Source: Bacteroidota bacterium
GTDB lineage: Bacteria; Bacteroidota; Bacteroidia; Flavobacteriales; Schleiferiaceae
Length of the DNA: 64,000 bases
Direction: 5' to 3'
Assembly: GCA_003385605.1 (NCBI GenBank)
Contig: QQUU01000063.1
Location: 54,418-118,417 of the forward strand
Position numbers and translations under genes: made by a program
The notes under the pieces: generated by a model
What the model was told of the DNA's origin: nothing
Databases searched by the model: none
What the model saw: only the letters and a program-made list of their open reading frames with translations
In this document: piece by piece, positions 55,224 through 63,894 of the stretch
Layout: each line of letters begins with the position of its first letter
How positions within the stretch are numbered: the stretch's first letter is position 1

Positions 55224-55305
55224 ATTTTTTGGAATCGTTAGCTCCCTAAAATAAAGAGATGCACTACGATTCCAAGCCCTCGAAAGAGGATTCTATACAC
55301 AGGTT

Positions 55306-56397
55306 TTAAACATTGAAACGGAAGTGCATGATGTCGCCGTCTTGCACCACGTACTCCTTGCCTTCAACGCGCATTTTACCTGCCTCTTTTACAGCATGTT
55401 CACTGCCTAGATTGTCGTAATCTTCGTACGAGATCACCTCAGCGCGAATAAAGCCCTTTTCGAAGTCGGTGTGAATAACTCCTGCTGCCTGCGGTGCGGT
55501 GAAATCACGCTTGATGGTCCAAGCACGAACTTCTTTCTCGCCTGCAGTGAAATAGGTTTGAAGCTCCAGCAGGTCGTAGGCTGCACGAATGACGCGGTTC
55601 ACACCAGCATCTTCGAGACCTAGCTCCTCCAAGAAGAGTTGCTTTTCTTCATAGGTTTCCAATTCAGCAATATCGCTTTCAGTGCTCACTGCAATGTGCA
55701 AGCAGCCCGCATGTTCCTCTTTGGCCATAACACGCACTCTTTCGACGTGTGCATTGCCTTCTTTCGCTGAACTTTCGTCGACGTTACACAAGTACAATAC
55801 TGGCTTGTCTGTCAATAGCTGCATTTCCTTGAGCAAAGCTGCTTCGCGATCGTTGCGATCAAACCCGCGAACGTTCTTTCCTTCCATCAAGAAATTCACC
55901 AAACGCTCCAAAGTCTCGACATTCAATTTCGCCTCTTTTTCGCCACTTTTGGCCATTTTTTTGGCTTTTTCGAGTCGTTTTTCGGCAGTTTCGAGGTCTT
56001 TTAGCTGTAATTCGATATCTATAGTTTCCTTATCACGGATGGGATCAACACTTCCATCCACGTGGGTAACGTTCTCATTTTCGAAGCATCTCAAGACATG
56101 AATAATGGCATTGGTCTCGCGGATATTACCAAGAAATTGGTTCCCTAAACCTTCGCCTTTAGAAGCACCGCGAACTAAACCAGCGATATCAACGATTTCC
56201 ACATTGGCTGCCTGAACCTTTGCAGGATTCACAAGCTCTGCCAATCGTTCCAAACGATGATCAGGCACGGTTACCTGGCCCACATTGGGCTCAATGGTAC
56301 AAAATGGATAGTTCGCAGCCTGTGCTTTGGCGCTTGATAGACAGTTGAACAATGTACTTTTTCCGACGTTCGGCAAACCGACAATACCACACTTCAT
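55306..56397 (-). CDS. ychF: Ribosome-associated ATPase YchF/OLA1
   Basis: A 363-residue Obg-related P-loop NTPase that prefers ATP. GIVGLPNVGKSTLFNCL is the P-loop, and YPFCTIEPNVGQV is switch I. DIAGLVRGASKGEGLGNQFL is G3; the G4 motif is NVDE instead of NKxD, as expected for YchF. A central coiled coil (KRLEKAKKMAKSGEKEAKL) and C-terminal TGS domain (FTAGEKEVRAWTIKRDFTAPQAAGVIHTDFEKGFIRAEVI, in two halves here) complete it. It is implicated in oxidative stress response and ribosome binding. It has a good own promoter. Confidence 0.96.
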   Translation of the reverse strand: MKCGIVGLPNVGKSTLFNCLSSAKAQAANYPFCTIEPNVGQVTVPDHRLERLAELVNPAKVQAANVEIVDIAGLVRGASKGEGLGNQFLGNIRETNAIIHVLRCFENENVTHVDGSVDPIRDKETIDIELQLKDLETAEKRLEKAKKMAKSGEKEAKLNVETLERLVNFLMEGKNVRGFDRNDREAALLKEMQLLTDKPVLYLCNVDESSAKEGNAHVERVRVMAKEEHAGCLHIAVSTESDIAELETYEEKQLFLEELGLEDAGVNRVIRAAYDLLELQTYFTAGEKEVRAWTIKRDFTAPQAAGVIHTDFEKGFIRAEVISYEDYDNLGSEHAVKEAGKMRVEGKEYVVQDGDIMHFRFNV

Positions 56398-56416
56398 AGT
56401 TGATGCTTTAGGCGGG

Positions 56417-56444
56417 CAAAGATATACTAGAATCTTGTTAGCAA
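56417..56444 (-). promoter_or_regulatory. Promoter of ychF
   Basis: On the minus strand: TTG (56442-56444), a 17-base spacer, then TATCTTTG (56417-56424, exact -7 box). It ends 19 bases before the ychF ATG. Confidence 0.65.
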
Positions 56445-56495
56445 CGTGTGTATATATGGGAAGAGTTTAATTCGTTCTACCCCCTAGAATTGGCC

Positions 56496-56503
56496 TATTT
56501 TTG
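56496..56503 (+). promoter_or_regulatory. -7 box of the transketolase locus
   Basis: TATTTTTG, an exact TAnnTTTG match, lies 25 bases before the ATG. TTCG at 56471-56474 is a possible -33 element. It is divergent from the ychF promoter. Confidence 0.55.
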
Positions 56504-56528
56504 TTCGTATAAAAAATACGCATTTCTC

Positions 56529-57374
56529 ATGTCACAAGAAAACCTTCAAGCCGTCGTATCACAAGTACGCAGGGACATTGTTAGAATGGTACACGCCGTA
56601 AACTCAGGACACCCTGGTGGTTCCCTAGGTTGTGTGGAATACCTCGTTTCATTGTACTTCAAGCATATGAACCACAATGCTGCAGATTTCAAGATGGACG
56701 GTGTAGGTGAAGATGTATTCTTCCTTTCAAACGGCCATATTAGTCCAGTTATGTATTCTGTGCTTGCTCGTGCTGGTTACTTTGACGTGAGTGAATTGGC
56801 CACATTTAGAAAGCTGAACACACGTCTACAAGGCCACCCTACGACACACGAAGGACTAGAAGGTATCCGTATCGCTTCGGGTTCGCTAGGTCAAGGTTTA
56901 AGCGTCGCTTTGGGTGCGGCCACAGCCAAGAAGTTGAACGGAGACGATAGCATCGTATTTACCCTTCACGGTGACGGTGAGCTTCAAGAAGGACAGATCT
57001 GGGAAGCTGCCATGTACGCTTCTGCGAAAAAGGTAGATAACCTAATCGCCGCGGTGGATGTCAACGAGAAGCAGATTGACGGCTCAACCGACGATGTTTT
57101 GGCCATGGGCTCGCTTCGCGCAAAATTTGAGGCATTTGGTTGGGATGTGATTGATGTAGAACAAGGCAATGACCTTGATGCCATTGATACAGCAATCAGT
57201 GAAGCTAAAGGGAAATTAGGTAATGGTAAGCCAGTGTGTTTATTGCTCAGAACCGAAATGGGTAATGGTGTCGACTTTATGATGGGCACCCACAAATGGC
57301 ACGGCGTTGCTCCCAACGACGAGCAACTTGCAAGTGCACTTGCTCAAAATGAAGAAACCTTAGGCGATTACTAA
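56529..57374 (+). CDS. tkt: Transketolase, N-terminal subunit
   Basis: A 281-residue ThDP-binding half of a split transketolase of the pentose phosphate pathway. AVNSGHPGGSLGCVEYL and FTLHGDGELQEGQIWEA (GDG...N-type ThDP/Mg motif) are conserved, and IRIASGSLGQGLSVALGAA fits the family. The frame is open 27 codons further upstream, but across the promoter; the ATG at 56529 gives MSQENLQAVV. The C-terminal subunit lies 1.4 kb downstream, with a vWA gene between the halves. Split transketolases are normal in several lineages, so this is not a frameshift. Confidence 0.93.
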   Translation: MSQENLQAVVSQVRRDIVRMVHAVNSGHPGGSLGCVEYLVSLYFKHMNHNAADFKMDGVGEDVFFLSNGHISPVMYSVLARAGYFDVSELATFRKLNTRLQGHPTTHEGLEGIRIASGSLGQGLSVALGAATAKKLNGDDSIVFTLHGDGELQEGQIWEAAMYASAKKVDNLIAAVDVNEKQIDGSTDDVLAMGSLRAKFEAFGWDVIDVEQGNDLDAIDTAISEAKGKLGNGKPVCLLLRTEMGNGVDFMMGTHKWHGVAPNDEQLASALAQNEETLGDY

Positions 57375-57385
57375 GACCTCAAGTC

Positions 57386-58765
57386 TTGAAAAAACTCACC
57401 GCCCTCATAGCATTCCTTTCTTGCACTGTGCTCTTCGCACAGCCAAAGCAGGAAGAGCAGCGTCCACCGCTGACAAGGATTCTCTTTGTCTTTGATGGAA
57501 GCCAGAGCATGTACGGGCGATGGGAAACGGGTGCAAAGATTGATGTTGCCCAACGCCTAATGGGGCAAATGCTGGACAGCCTTCAAGAGATTCAAGATGA
57601 AGGCAATTTCCAATTGGCCCTTCGTGTATACGGTCATCAGAAACCTGTCCCTCCGCAAGATTGTTCAGATACGCGCTTGGAAGTTCCTTTTGGAAAAGGA
57701 AACATCTACAAGATCAAACGTGTACTAAAGAGCATCACCCCAAGAGGAACGACGCCAATCGCAGGTTCGTTGCTCAAGGCCTCGAGTGATTTCCCGGCAT
57801 GTGAGGATTGTAGAAACATCATTATTCTCATAACTGACGGTGTTGAAGCTTGCGACGGAGACCCTTGTATTGTAAGTAAGCGATTGCAGAAGAAGGGAAT
57901 TATTCTCAAGCCTTTTGTCATTGGCATTGGTTTGGACGAAGATTTCAAAAACAGCTTTGAATGTGTGGGCACCTATTTTGACGCAGCCGACGAAAACACG
58001 TTCAAAAATGTGCTCGGAGTCGTTATTTCGCAAGCACTGGACAATACCACAGCACAAATCAACCTATTGGACATCAACGAAAAACCAACGGAAACAGATG
58101 TGCCTATTCTTCTCTACGACCACACCTCTGGCAAAGTCAGAGAGAGCTTTGTACATACCCTAAACTATAAGGGTGTTCCAGATACTTTAGTACTTGATCC
58201 ACTTATCGTGTACGATATGGAAGTACACACTGTACCTCCAGTGCGCGTAGATAGCATTGTCATTCACAGCGGAACGCACACCCACATTGGCGCGAACACA
58301 CCACAAGGTGAATTGGTCCTTAAGGCCTCTCCAAGAATGTCAAGCAACATCTCTTGTATTGTGAAGCCACAAGGCAAGGAGACCATATTGCACGTTCAAA
58401 ACTTTGGAACTGCGCAGAAGTACCTCAGCGGAACGTACGACTTAGAAATCTTAACACTACCACGTATCATACAGAAGGGCGTACACATCAAGGCAAGTGC
58501 CTCTACCACCATCGCTGTACCACCACCTGGAATGGTCACCATTCAAACTGGGGTGAGCGGCTTTGGAGCCGTGTTCGTACAGCGTGAAGATGGATATGAG
58601 TGGGTAGTCGATCTAAGCGACAGCAGCGAGCGCCAAGTATTCCAGTTGCAACCTGGCCAATACAAAGTCGTCTTCAGAAGCAAATTTGCCCAGGAGACCG
58701 GATACAGTAAAAACAAAGAATTTAGAGTGAGCCCTGGCTCATCAACCATTGTGAAAATCAACTAA
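57386..58765 (+). CDS. Secreted von Willebrand factor A domain protein
   Basis: A 459-residue exported protein starting with TTG (57386). The signal peptide is about residues 1-19 (KKLTALIAFLSCTVLFAQ). The vWA domain (about 30-210) has the MIDAS motif FDGSQSMYGRW (DxSxS), a GTTP threonine and ILITDGVEACDG for the last Asp. The rest forms beta-rich repeats (PPGMVTIQTGVSGFGAVFV, QLQPGQYKVVFRSKFA) with no T9SS sorting domain and no membrane helix, so it is probably periplasmic or attached otherwise. It sits 11 bases after the transketolase N gene and one base before the C gene, so it is co-transcribed with both. Function unknown. Confidence 0.85.
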   Translation: MKKLTALIAFLSCTVLFAQPKQEEQRPPLTRILFVFDGSQSMYGRWETGAKIDVAQRLMGQMLDSLQEIQDEGNFQLALRVYGHQKPVPPQDCSDTRLEVPFGKGNIYKIKRVLKSITPRGTTPIAGSLLKASSDFPACEDCRNIIILITDGVEACDGDPCIVSKRLQKKGIILKPFVIGIGLDEDFKNSFECVGTYFDAADENTFKNVLGVVISQALDNTTAQINLLDINEKPTETDVPILLYDHTSGKVRESFVHTLNYKGVPDTLVLDPLIVYDMEVHTVPPVRVDSIVIHSGTHTHIGANTPQGELVLKASPRMSSNISCIVKPQGKETILHVQNFGTAQKYLSGTYDLEILTLPRIIQKGVHIKASASTTIAVPPPGMVTIQTGVSGFGAVFVQREDGYEWVVDLSDSSERQVFQLQPGQYKVVFRSKFAQETGYSKNKEFRVSPGSSTIVKIN

Positions 58766-58766
58766 A

Positions 58767-59720
58767 ATGAAGAAGTACACAGATTCAGGAAGTAAGGATA
58801 CCCGTTCAGGCTTTGGAGCCGGTTTAGAAGAATTGGGTAAAACGAATGAAAACGTGGTAGCACTTTGTGCTGACCTTACTGGTTCTCTTAAAATGAATGC
58901 TTTCGCTGACCAAAATCCTGACCGATTCTACCAAGTAGGTATCGCCGAAGCAAACATGATGGGTATTGCGGCAGGTTTGACCATTGGTGGTAAAATCCCG
59001 TTCACTGGAACCTTCGCAAACTTCTCTACGGGTCGCGTCTACGATCAGATCCGTCAGAGCATCGCCTACAGTGGTAAAAACGTTAAAATCTGTGCTTCAC
59101 ACGCAGGCCTAACACTTGGTGAAGACGGTGCAACGCACCAAATCCTTGAAGATATTGGTCTAATGAAGATGTTGCCGCACATGGTAGTGATCAACCCTTG
59201 TGATTACAACCAAACCAAAGCTGCAACTATCGCCATCGCTGAGTACGACGGACCTGTATACTTGCGTTTCGGTCGTCCTAAAGTGGCAAACTTCACTCCT
59301 GCTGATGCGAAATTTGAGATTGGCAAAGCAGATGTGTTGACCGAAGGAACAGATGTAACCATCGTTGCCACAGGCCATCTTGTATGGGAAGCATTACAAG
59401 CGGCTGAAGCACTCGAGGCTGCAGGCGTAAGCGCAGAAGTAATCAATATGGCTACTATTAAGCCGTTGGACGAGAAAGCAATTCTCGCATCTGCCTCGAA
59501 AACAGGATGTGTTGTGACTGCTGAAGAACACAACCGCTTTGGTGGTTTGGGCGAGAGCGTTGCTCAGACGCTAGTAACCAATAACCCTGTACCTCAAGAA
59601 TTCGTAGCCGTAAACGACAGCTTCGGCGAGAGTGGTACTCCAGCACAACTCATGGAAAAATACGGTTTGAATGCTGATGCCATTGTGGCTGCAGCGCAAA
59701 AGGTGATTGCTAGAAAGTAA
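58767..59720 (+). CDS. tkt: Transketolase, C-terminal subunit
   Basis: A 317-residue subunit combining the pyrimidine-binding and C-terminal domains. The catalytic Glu for ThDP activation is in YQVGIAEANMMGIAAGL. ASHAGLTLGEDGATHQILEDIG and YLRFGRPKVANF are typical of the split form. The C domain (TDVTIVATGHLVWEALQAAEAL, GCVVTAEEHNRFGGLG) is complete. It begins one base after the vWA gene. Together with the N subunit it gives the full transketolase; sequence alone does not fully exclude a DXP-synthase-like or other ThDP role. Confidence 0.93.
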   Translation: MKKYTDSGSKDTRSGFGAGLEELGKTNENVVALCADLTGSLKMNAFADQNPDRFYQVGIAEANMMGIAAGLTIGGKIPFTGTFANFSTGRVYDQIRQSIAYSGKNVKICASHAGLTLGEDGATHQILEDIGLMKMLPHMVVINPCDYNQTKAATIAIAEYDGPVYLRFGRPKVANFTPADAKFEIGKADVLTEGTDVTIVATGHLVWEALQAAEALEAAGVSAEVINMATIKPLDEKAILASASKTGCVVTAEEHNRFGGLGESVAQTLVTNNPVPQEFVAVNDSFGESGTPAQLMEKYGLNADAIVAAAQKVIARK

Positions 59721-59764
59721 TCCTTCACTTAAACCTTTAGTATCTTCCATTCATCTAAAGAACA

Positions 59765-60307
59765 ATGGAGGAAACCAAGAATATCAAGAGCCTCCTATTG
59801 CAAGAGCAGTGGGAGGCTTCTTTTTTTGAAATCGTTGAGCAGTACAGCGAACGTCTCCTCTATTGTGCCGTGGGCATTCTTAAGAGCGAATCCTTGGCGC
59901 AAGATGCTCTGCAGGAAGGGATGATCAACATTTGGAAAAACCTCCACAAGTTTAAGGGAAGTAGCCACCCTTTTACCTGGTGCTACGCCATTGTTCGCAA
60001 TGCTGCATTGAATGAGCTGAAAAAGGAAAAGCGACATAAGAGTGCCGATTTAGACAGTGCCTATGCCGCACAGAGCACCGCCGAGCTAAAATGGGACAGC
60101 GAACAGATCAATGCCAAGGTACAAGAAGTTCTTGTAGGCCTCCCGGAAAAACAACAGTTGGTATTTGAATTGCGGTATTACCAAGATTTGAGCTTTAAAG
60201 ACATTGCCGAACTCACAGGCACCTCCATAGGTGCACTTAAAGCAAATTACCACCATGCAAAAAACAAGATGGAAGAAAAATTAATCGGCCTTTTAAACCT
60301 TCCATAA
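59765..60307 (+). CDS. ECF RNA polymerase sigma factor
   Basis: A 180-residue sigma-70 family ECF factor. The sigma2 region (about 20-90) has YSERLLYCAVGILKSESLAQ, ALQEGMINIWKNLHKF and SSHPFTWCYAIVRNAALNEL. The sigma4 helix-turn-helix is LPEKQQLVFELRYYQDLSFK then DIAELTGTSIGALKANYHHA. Two genes follow closely, a single-pass membrane protein and a Spy-like periplasmic protein, forming a probable envelope-stress unit. Its own promoter is not clear. There is a 44-base gap from tkt. Confidence 0.93.
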   Translation: MEETKNIKSLLLQEQWEASFFEIVEQYSERLLYCAVGILKSESLAQDALQEGMINIWKNLHKFKGSSHPFTWCYAIVRNAALNELKKEKRHKSADLDSAYAAQSTAELKWDSEQINAKVQEVLVGLPEKQQLVFELRYYQDLSFKDIAELTGTSIGALKANYHHAKNKMEEKLIGLLNLP

Positions 60308-60328
60308 TTGGCACAACTCTAACTATAA

Positions 60329-60715
60329 ATGGACAAAAAAGAAACATATACAGCAAGTGATGCTCAATTAACAGAGCTCAAAGCCAAGCTTCACCGCATT
60401 CCGGAGCAGCATCTCGTGGACCGGACCTCGAGCCCTGTTGTTGCAATGAAGTCGCGCTACTTGACGTTCGTTCGCTGGTCCATGACCGCCGCAGCCACTA
60501 TTGCCTTAGCCGTACTCTTTTGGCCGAATGCTTCAACAAATGACAGTGAAGTGACCGATGAGATTTTGGCTGAAATGTACAGCCTAGGTTATGTTCAGGC
60601 TGAGGACATGTACTCCTTTGTGGAGCCCGATTCGCTCGACTTCGCTGAAGTAGAGATCGATACAGATGTGTATTACGACTATTACCATACAGATTACGAA
60701 TACTTAGAATTATGA
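60329..60715 (+). CDS. Single-pass membrane protein, probable anti-sigma-type partner
   Basis: A 128-residue protein of no named family. About 47 N-terminal residues would lie in the cytoplasm (YTASDAQLTELKAKLHRIPE). A membrane span follows at about 52-67 (MTAAATIALAVLFWP). The C-terminal tail is very acidic and tyrosine-rich (SFVEPDSLDFAEVEIDTD, YYDYYHTDYEYLEL). Position directly after an ECF sigma gene (21 bases) and one membrane span fit an anti-sigma factor. There is no His-Cys zinc motif (ZAS), so the call rests on context. Its stop overlaps the next start (ATGA). Confidence 0.7.
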   Translation: MDKKETYTASDAQLTELKAKLHRIPEQHLVDRTSSPVVAMKSRYLTFVRWSMTAAATIALAVLFWPNASTNDSEVTDEILAEMYSLGYVQAEDMYSFVEPDSLDFAEVEIDTDVYYDYYHTDYEYLEL

Positions 60716-61212
60716 AAAAGTCATTGATTTTTGGCCTCTTGCTCTCAGCAGCAGCGGTCGTGGCACAGCCGAAGATGGGTGATCGTGCCGATCTTGAAAA
60801 AAAGAAAGAAAAGATTGAAGCCATTAAAGTGGCCTACCTCACCGAGGAATTAGAACTAACTGTAGCCGAAAGCCAAGCCTTCTGGCCGGTGTACAATGAA
60901 TTTCGTGAAAAAGAACATGCATTACGTGAGCAGCAGCGAAGCGGCTTTCAGAAATTAAGCGGCGAAGAGCCGTCGGAAAAAGAGGTAAAAAAAATGCTGT
61001 ACTCTTTTGCCGACACGCATATTGCCATCGAAGAACTGCGCAAGTCATACCTAGAAGACTTCATAGATGTGCTCGGTGCCAAAAAGACAGCTAAACTTCT
61101 TCGTGCCGAAAAGGAATTTGGTCGAAGAATGATGGAACGCATGAAAGGCAAAGACCGCCCACGCGATAAAGGAAGACGTCCCGGACCAGACGGCGGACGC
61201 CCAATGCGCTAA
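60712..61212 (+). CDS. Spy/CpxP-like periplasmic protein
   Basis: A 166-residue exported protein. Signal peptide MKKSLIFGLLLSAAAVVAQ, then a highly charged helical body (LEKKKEKIEAIKVAYLTEE, LTVAESQAFWPVYNEFREKE). The LT.xE.Q.FWPVYNEF pattern resembles the LTxxQ motif of Spy/CpxP, a family of envelope chaperones and stress sensors. The basic Pro/Arg/Gly-rich tail (RPRDKGRRPGPDGGRPMR) is probably disordered. It is the third gene of the sigma factor unit, ends at a strong terminator and is a candidate target or sensor of that regulator. Confidence 0.8.
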   Translation: MKKSLIFGLLLSAAAVVAQPKMGDRADLEKKKEKIEAIKVAYLTEELELTVAESQAFWPVYNEFREKEHALREQQRSGFQKLSGEEPSEKEVKKMLYSFADTHIAIEELRKSYLEDFIDVLGAKKTAKLLRAEKEFGRRMMERMKGKDRPRDKGRRPGPDGGRPMR

Positions 61213-61221
61213 GGAACTCAT

Positions 61222-61248
61222 AAAAACCACCCCACGGGGTGGTTTTTT
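61222..61248 (+). terminator. Terminator of the sigma factor operon
   Basis: AAAAACCACCCC pairs with GGGGTGGTTTTT (12 bp, innermost pair may open for the loop), and a T-run follows. Confidence 0.9.
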
Positions 61249-61286
61249 ATTGGAAGTAAGTGCATCCCAGCTTGATGTAAAACCTG

Positions 61287-61294
61287 TATTTTTG
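61287..61294 (+). promoter_or_regulatory. -7 box of the class III aminotransferase gene
   Basis: TATTTTTG, an exact TAnnTTTG match, is followed by seven bases before the ATG, so again a very short leader. Confidence 0.55.
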
Positions 61295-61301
61295 ACGGTC
61301 T

Positions 61302-62495
61302 ATGGCCGATATCAAATCTTTGTTTTTAGATCATGTTGCTCAAGTTGTTGGCTCTCCCAGCGGGCTGGTGATTGACCGCGCTGATGGCAATTACTTGTAC
61401 GATCCTGAAGGCAAAGAATACCTCGATTTTATCTCAGGGATCTCTGTAGCCAACCTCGGACACGGTCATCCCACAGTTGTGAATTCTGTGGTGGAGCAGG
61501 TGAAAAGGCACATGCACGTGATGGTCTATGGTGAATTTGCTATTGGGCCACAGGCAAAATTGGCCAAGAAAACGTTAGAGAAACTGCATCCTTGTATGGA
61601 CCGCGTTTACTTCGTGAATAGCGGTACTGAAGCCATTGAAGCTTCCATGAAGATTGCAAAGAAATATACCGGTCGAAGCCAATTCATCAGTTTTAAAAAT
61701 AGCTACCATGGTTCTACACACGGCTCGTTGAGTATCCAAGGATCCGATAAATATAAAGGCGGTTATTACCCGCTACTGCCAGATACCATGCAGGCGGATT
61801 TTAATGATTTCGCCGTACTCGAGCAGATTACTTCAAAGACTGCAGGCGTTGTGATTGAATGTATTCAGGCAGGTAGTGGATATATTCCAGCAGACCCCTC
61901 ATGGATTAAAGCTGTGCGTGCGCGTTGCAGAGAAGTGGGCGCCTTGATGATTCTAGATGAGATTCAAACCGGCATGGGAAGAACTGGACCATGGTTTGCG
62001 CACTTGGACTATGGCTTCTGTCCAGATATCATGTGTTTGGCGAAAGCCTACGGCGGCGGTTTACCTCTAGGCGCTTTCGTGGCTCCTGAACACATTATGA
62101 ACGTCATCCAAGCTGATCCAATCCTCGGACACATTACCACTTTCGGCGGTAACCCTGTGAGCTGTGCAGCTTCATTAGGCGTTTTTGAAGCGCTAGAATC
62201 TTCCCCTGAGCTCATGGCTGAAATCCCAGCCAAGGAGCAGCATATTCGAGAAATACTCGTTCATCCTAGTATTGAAAAGATCAGTGGTAAGGGTCTCATG
62301 TATTGTTTATGGCTCAAGCCTGAAATAGACGGTTTTGAAGTTATTGCTCGCCTAGAAGATGAAGGATTGATTACCAATAGTTTCTTGTTCGCAGAAAACG
62401 CCATACGAATCACGCCACCACTGACCATCACTAATGAAGAGCTTGATAAAGGATTGAAGCTAATCCTTAGTGTTGTAGAAGAATTGACTGCCTAA
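61302..62495 (+). CDS. Class III PLP aminotransferase (acetylornithine/4-aminobutyrate/lysine type)
   Basis: A 397-residue fold-type I class III aminotransferase. VYFVNSGTEAIEASMKIAKK binds the phosphate, and LMILDEIQTGMGRTG holds the Asp next to the pyridine ring. The PLP lysine is in CLAKAYGGGLPLGAF, and TFGGNPVSCAA follows. Members of this subgroup act on ornithine, acetylornithine, lysine or GABA; the substrate cannot be separated here. It has a clear promoter and is followed by a divergently unrelated MFS gene on the same strand after 80 bases. Confidence 0.9.
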   Translation: MADIKSLFLDHVAQVVGSPSGLVIDRADGNYLYDPEGKEYLDFISGISVANLGHGHPTVVNSVVEQVKRHMHVMVYGEFAIGPQAKLAKKTLEKLHPCMDRVYFVNSGTEAIEASMKIAKKYTGRSQFISFKNSYHGSTHGSLSIQGSDKYKGGYYPLLPDTMQADFNDFAVLEQITSKTAGVVIECIQAGSGYIPADPSWIKAVRARCREVGALMILDEIQTGMGRTGPWFAHLDYGFCPDIMCLAKAYGGGLPLGAFVAPEHIMNVIQADPILGHITTFGGNPVSCAASLGVFEALESSPELMAEIPAKEQHIREILVHPSIEKISGKGLMYCLWLKPEIDGFEVIARLEDEGLITNSFLFAENAIRITPPLTITNEELDKGLKLILSVVEELTA

Positions 62496-62542
62496 ATCAA
62501 ATCTTTCTGGGGCCAATTGGGCACTCGCCTTTTTCCCTTAAA

Positions 62543-62556
62543 TTACCGTTCGGTAA
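62543..62556 (+). promoter_or_regulatory. Palindromic operator-like site before the MFS gene
   Basis: TTACCG-TT-CGGTAA has two perfect 6-base arms and a 2-base centre. It lies 19 bases upstream of the MFS ATG, in the place where a repressor or activator would act. It resembles TetR-type or similar dimer sites; no regulator gene is adjacent. Confidence 0.5.
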
Positions 62557-62575
62557 CACGCTAACACTCTAAAAC

Positions 62576-63877
62576 ATGACCCGTAAAGTCAAATTAAGCT
62601 TTACGCAGATCTTGAACATGAACGTCGGGTTCTTCGGCATTCAATACAGCTTCGGTCTGCAGCAAAGCGCAGTCAACCCCATTTATGATTTTCTCGGTGC
62701 CAGTCCGCATGAAATTCCATTGTTAAATCTAGCCGGTCCAATGACCGGACTTATCGTACAACCAATTATTGGTGCGATGAGCGATAAGACTTGGTCGCCA
62801 AAGTGGGGACGTAGAAAGCCGTACTTCCTTGTTGGTGCCCTACTCTGCTCCCTCGCACTTTTCATTTATCCATTCAGCTCCTCCCTATGGATGGCAGCAG
62901 GGCTTTTATGGATATTGGATGCAGGGAACAACACCGCTATGGAGCCTTACAGGGCTTTTATTGCGGATACGCTCGATGAGGAGCAACAACCTCTGGGTTT
63001 TCAAATGCAGAGCTTCTTCACAGGTCTTGGCCAGACTCTGGCTAACCTCAGCCTCTTCATCTTCCCTATGATCTTTGTGGGGATGACCGGAAAACTCCCG
63101 ACGTGGGTATTTGCCTCCTTCTTCTTAGGCGCCATTATGTCCATTGGCACCATATGGTGGAGCATGCGCAAAACCGAAGAGGTACCTCCAACAGCCGAGG
63201 AAATTGAAAAGATTAAAGCCGAGCCACTCAACTTACTTTCTCCATTCAAGGACATCATCAGCGCCATTGGCAGCATGCCAAAGGTCATGTGGCAACTAGC
63301 GGCGGTCTACCTCTTCCAATGGTATGCACTGTTCTGCTATTGGCAAAACAGCTCGAAAAGTGTTGCACTAAGCGTTTGGGGAGCTACACCTGCAGATAAT
63401 CCCGAGGCCTATGGAGAGGCCGTAAGTTGGACAGGATTGGTCAACGGTTGGTACAATATCGTCACTTTCCTAACGGCTTTCCTATTGGTCCGATTCGCTA
63501 AAAAACACGGTGCCAAAATGGTCCACTTCGCCTGCCTCCTTCTCGCGGCTGCAGGATTCTTAGCATTCCCACATATTGCCAATAAAACCATGCTGTTTGT
63601 GGCCATCACAGGTTTCGGTATTGGTTGGGCCTCTATGATGGGTATTCCTTATCTAATGGTAGTCAATGACATTCCAAAAGAGCGCTATGGCGTGTACATG
63701 GGTGTAATCAATATGATGATTGTCATCCCGATGATCTTCCAGAACTTGAGCTTCGGGTACATCCTAAAGAATTACCTGGGTAATGACCCGCGCCAAGCCA
63801 TCACCTTTGCCGGTGTTCTGCTCATCATTAGTGCACTACTAACGTTGCGTATACATACATCAAAGGCGCAAGGATAA
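62576..63877 (+). CDS. MFS transporter of the SLC45/glycoside-pentoside type
   Basis: A 433-residue carrier with twelve expected membrane helices. PMTGLIVQPIIGAMSDKTW and GRRKPYFLVGALLCSLALF form the loop 2-3 signature (RRKPY) of the sucrose/maltose-type SLC45 and GPH-like carriers, and the central region (EIEKIKAEPLNLLSPF) is the cytoplasmic loop. Sugar-proton symport is the likely role; the substrate is not determinable. It is probably controlled through the palindrome upstream. No sugar-degrading enzyme gene is adjacent in this window. It ends at a bidirectional terminator. Confidence 0.88.
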   Translation: MTRKVKLSFTQILNMNVGFFGIQYSFGLQQSAVNPIYDFLGASPHEIPLLNLAGPMTGLIVQPIIGAMSDKTWSPKWGRRKPYFLVGALLCSLALFIYPFSSSLWMAAGLLWILDAGNNTAMEPYRAFIADTLDEEQQPLGFQMQSFFTGLGQTLANLSLFIFPMIFVGMTGKLPTWVFASFFLGAIMSIGTIWWSMRKTEEVPPTAEEIEKIKAEPLNLLSPFKDIISAIGSMPKVMWQLAAVYLFQWYALFCYWQNSSKSVALSVWGATPADNPEAYGEAVSWTGLVNGWYNIVTFLTAFLLVRFAKKHGAKMVHFACLLLAAAGFLAFPHIANKTMLFVAITGFGIGWASMMGIPYLMVVNDIPKERYGVYMGVINMMIVIPMIFQNLSFGYILKNYLGNDPRQAITFAGVLLIISALLTLRIHTSKAQG

Positions 63878-63894
63878 ACGAGAATTATAGCATT

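Noticed and set aside
56529..59720. Transketolase broken by an insertion or frameshift
   Set aside because: Both halves have complete domains and proper starts and stops; split transketolase is a normal arrangement in Bacteroidota. Only the intervening gene is notable.
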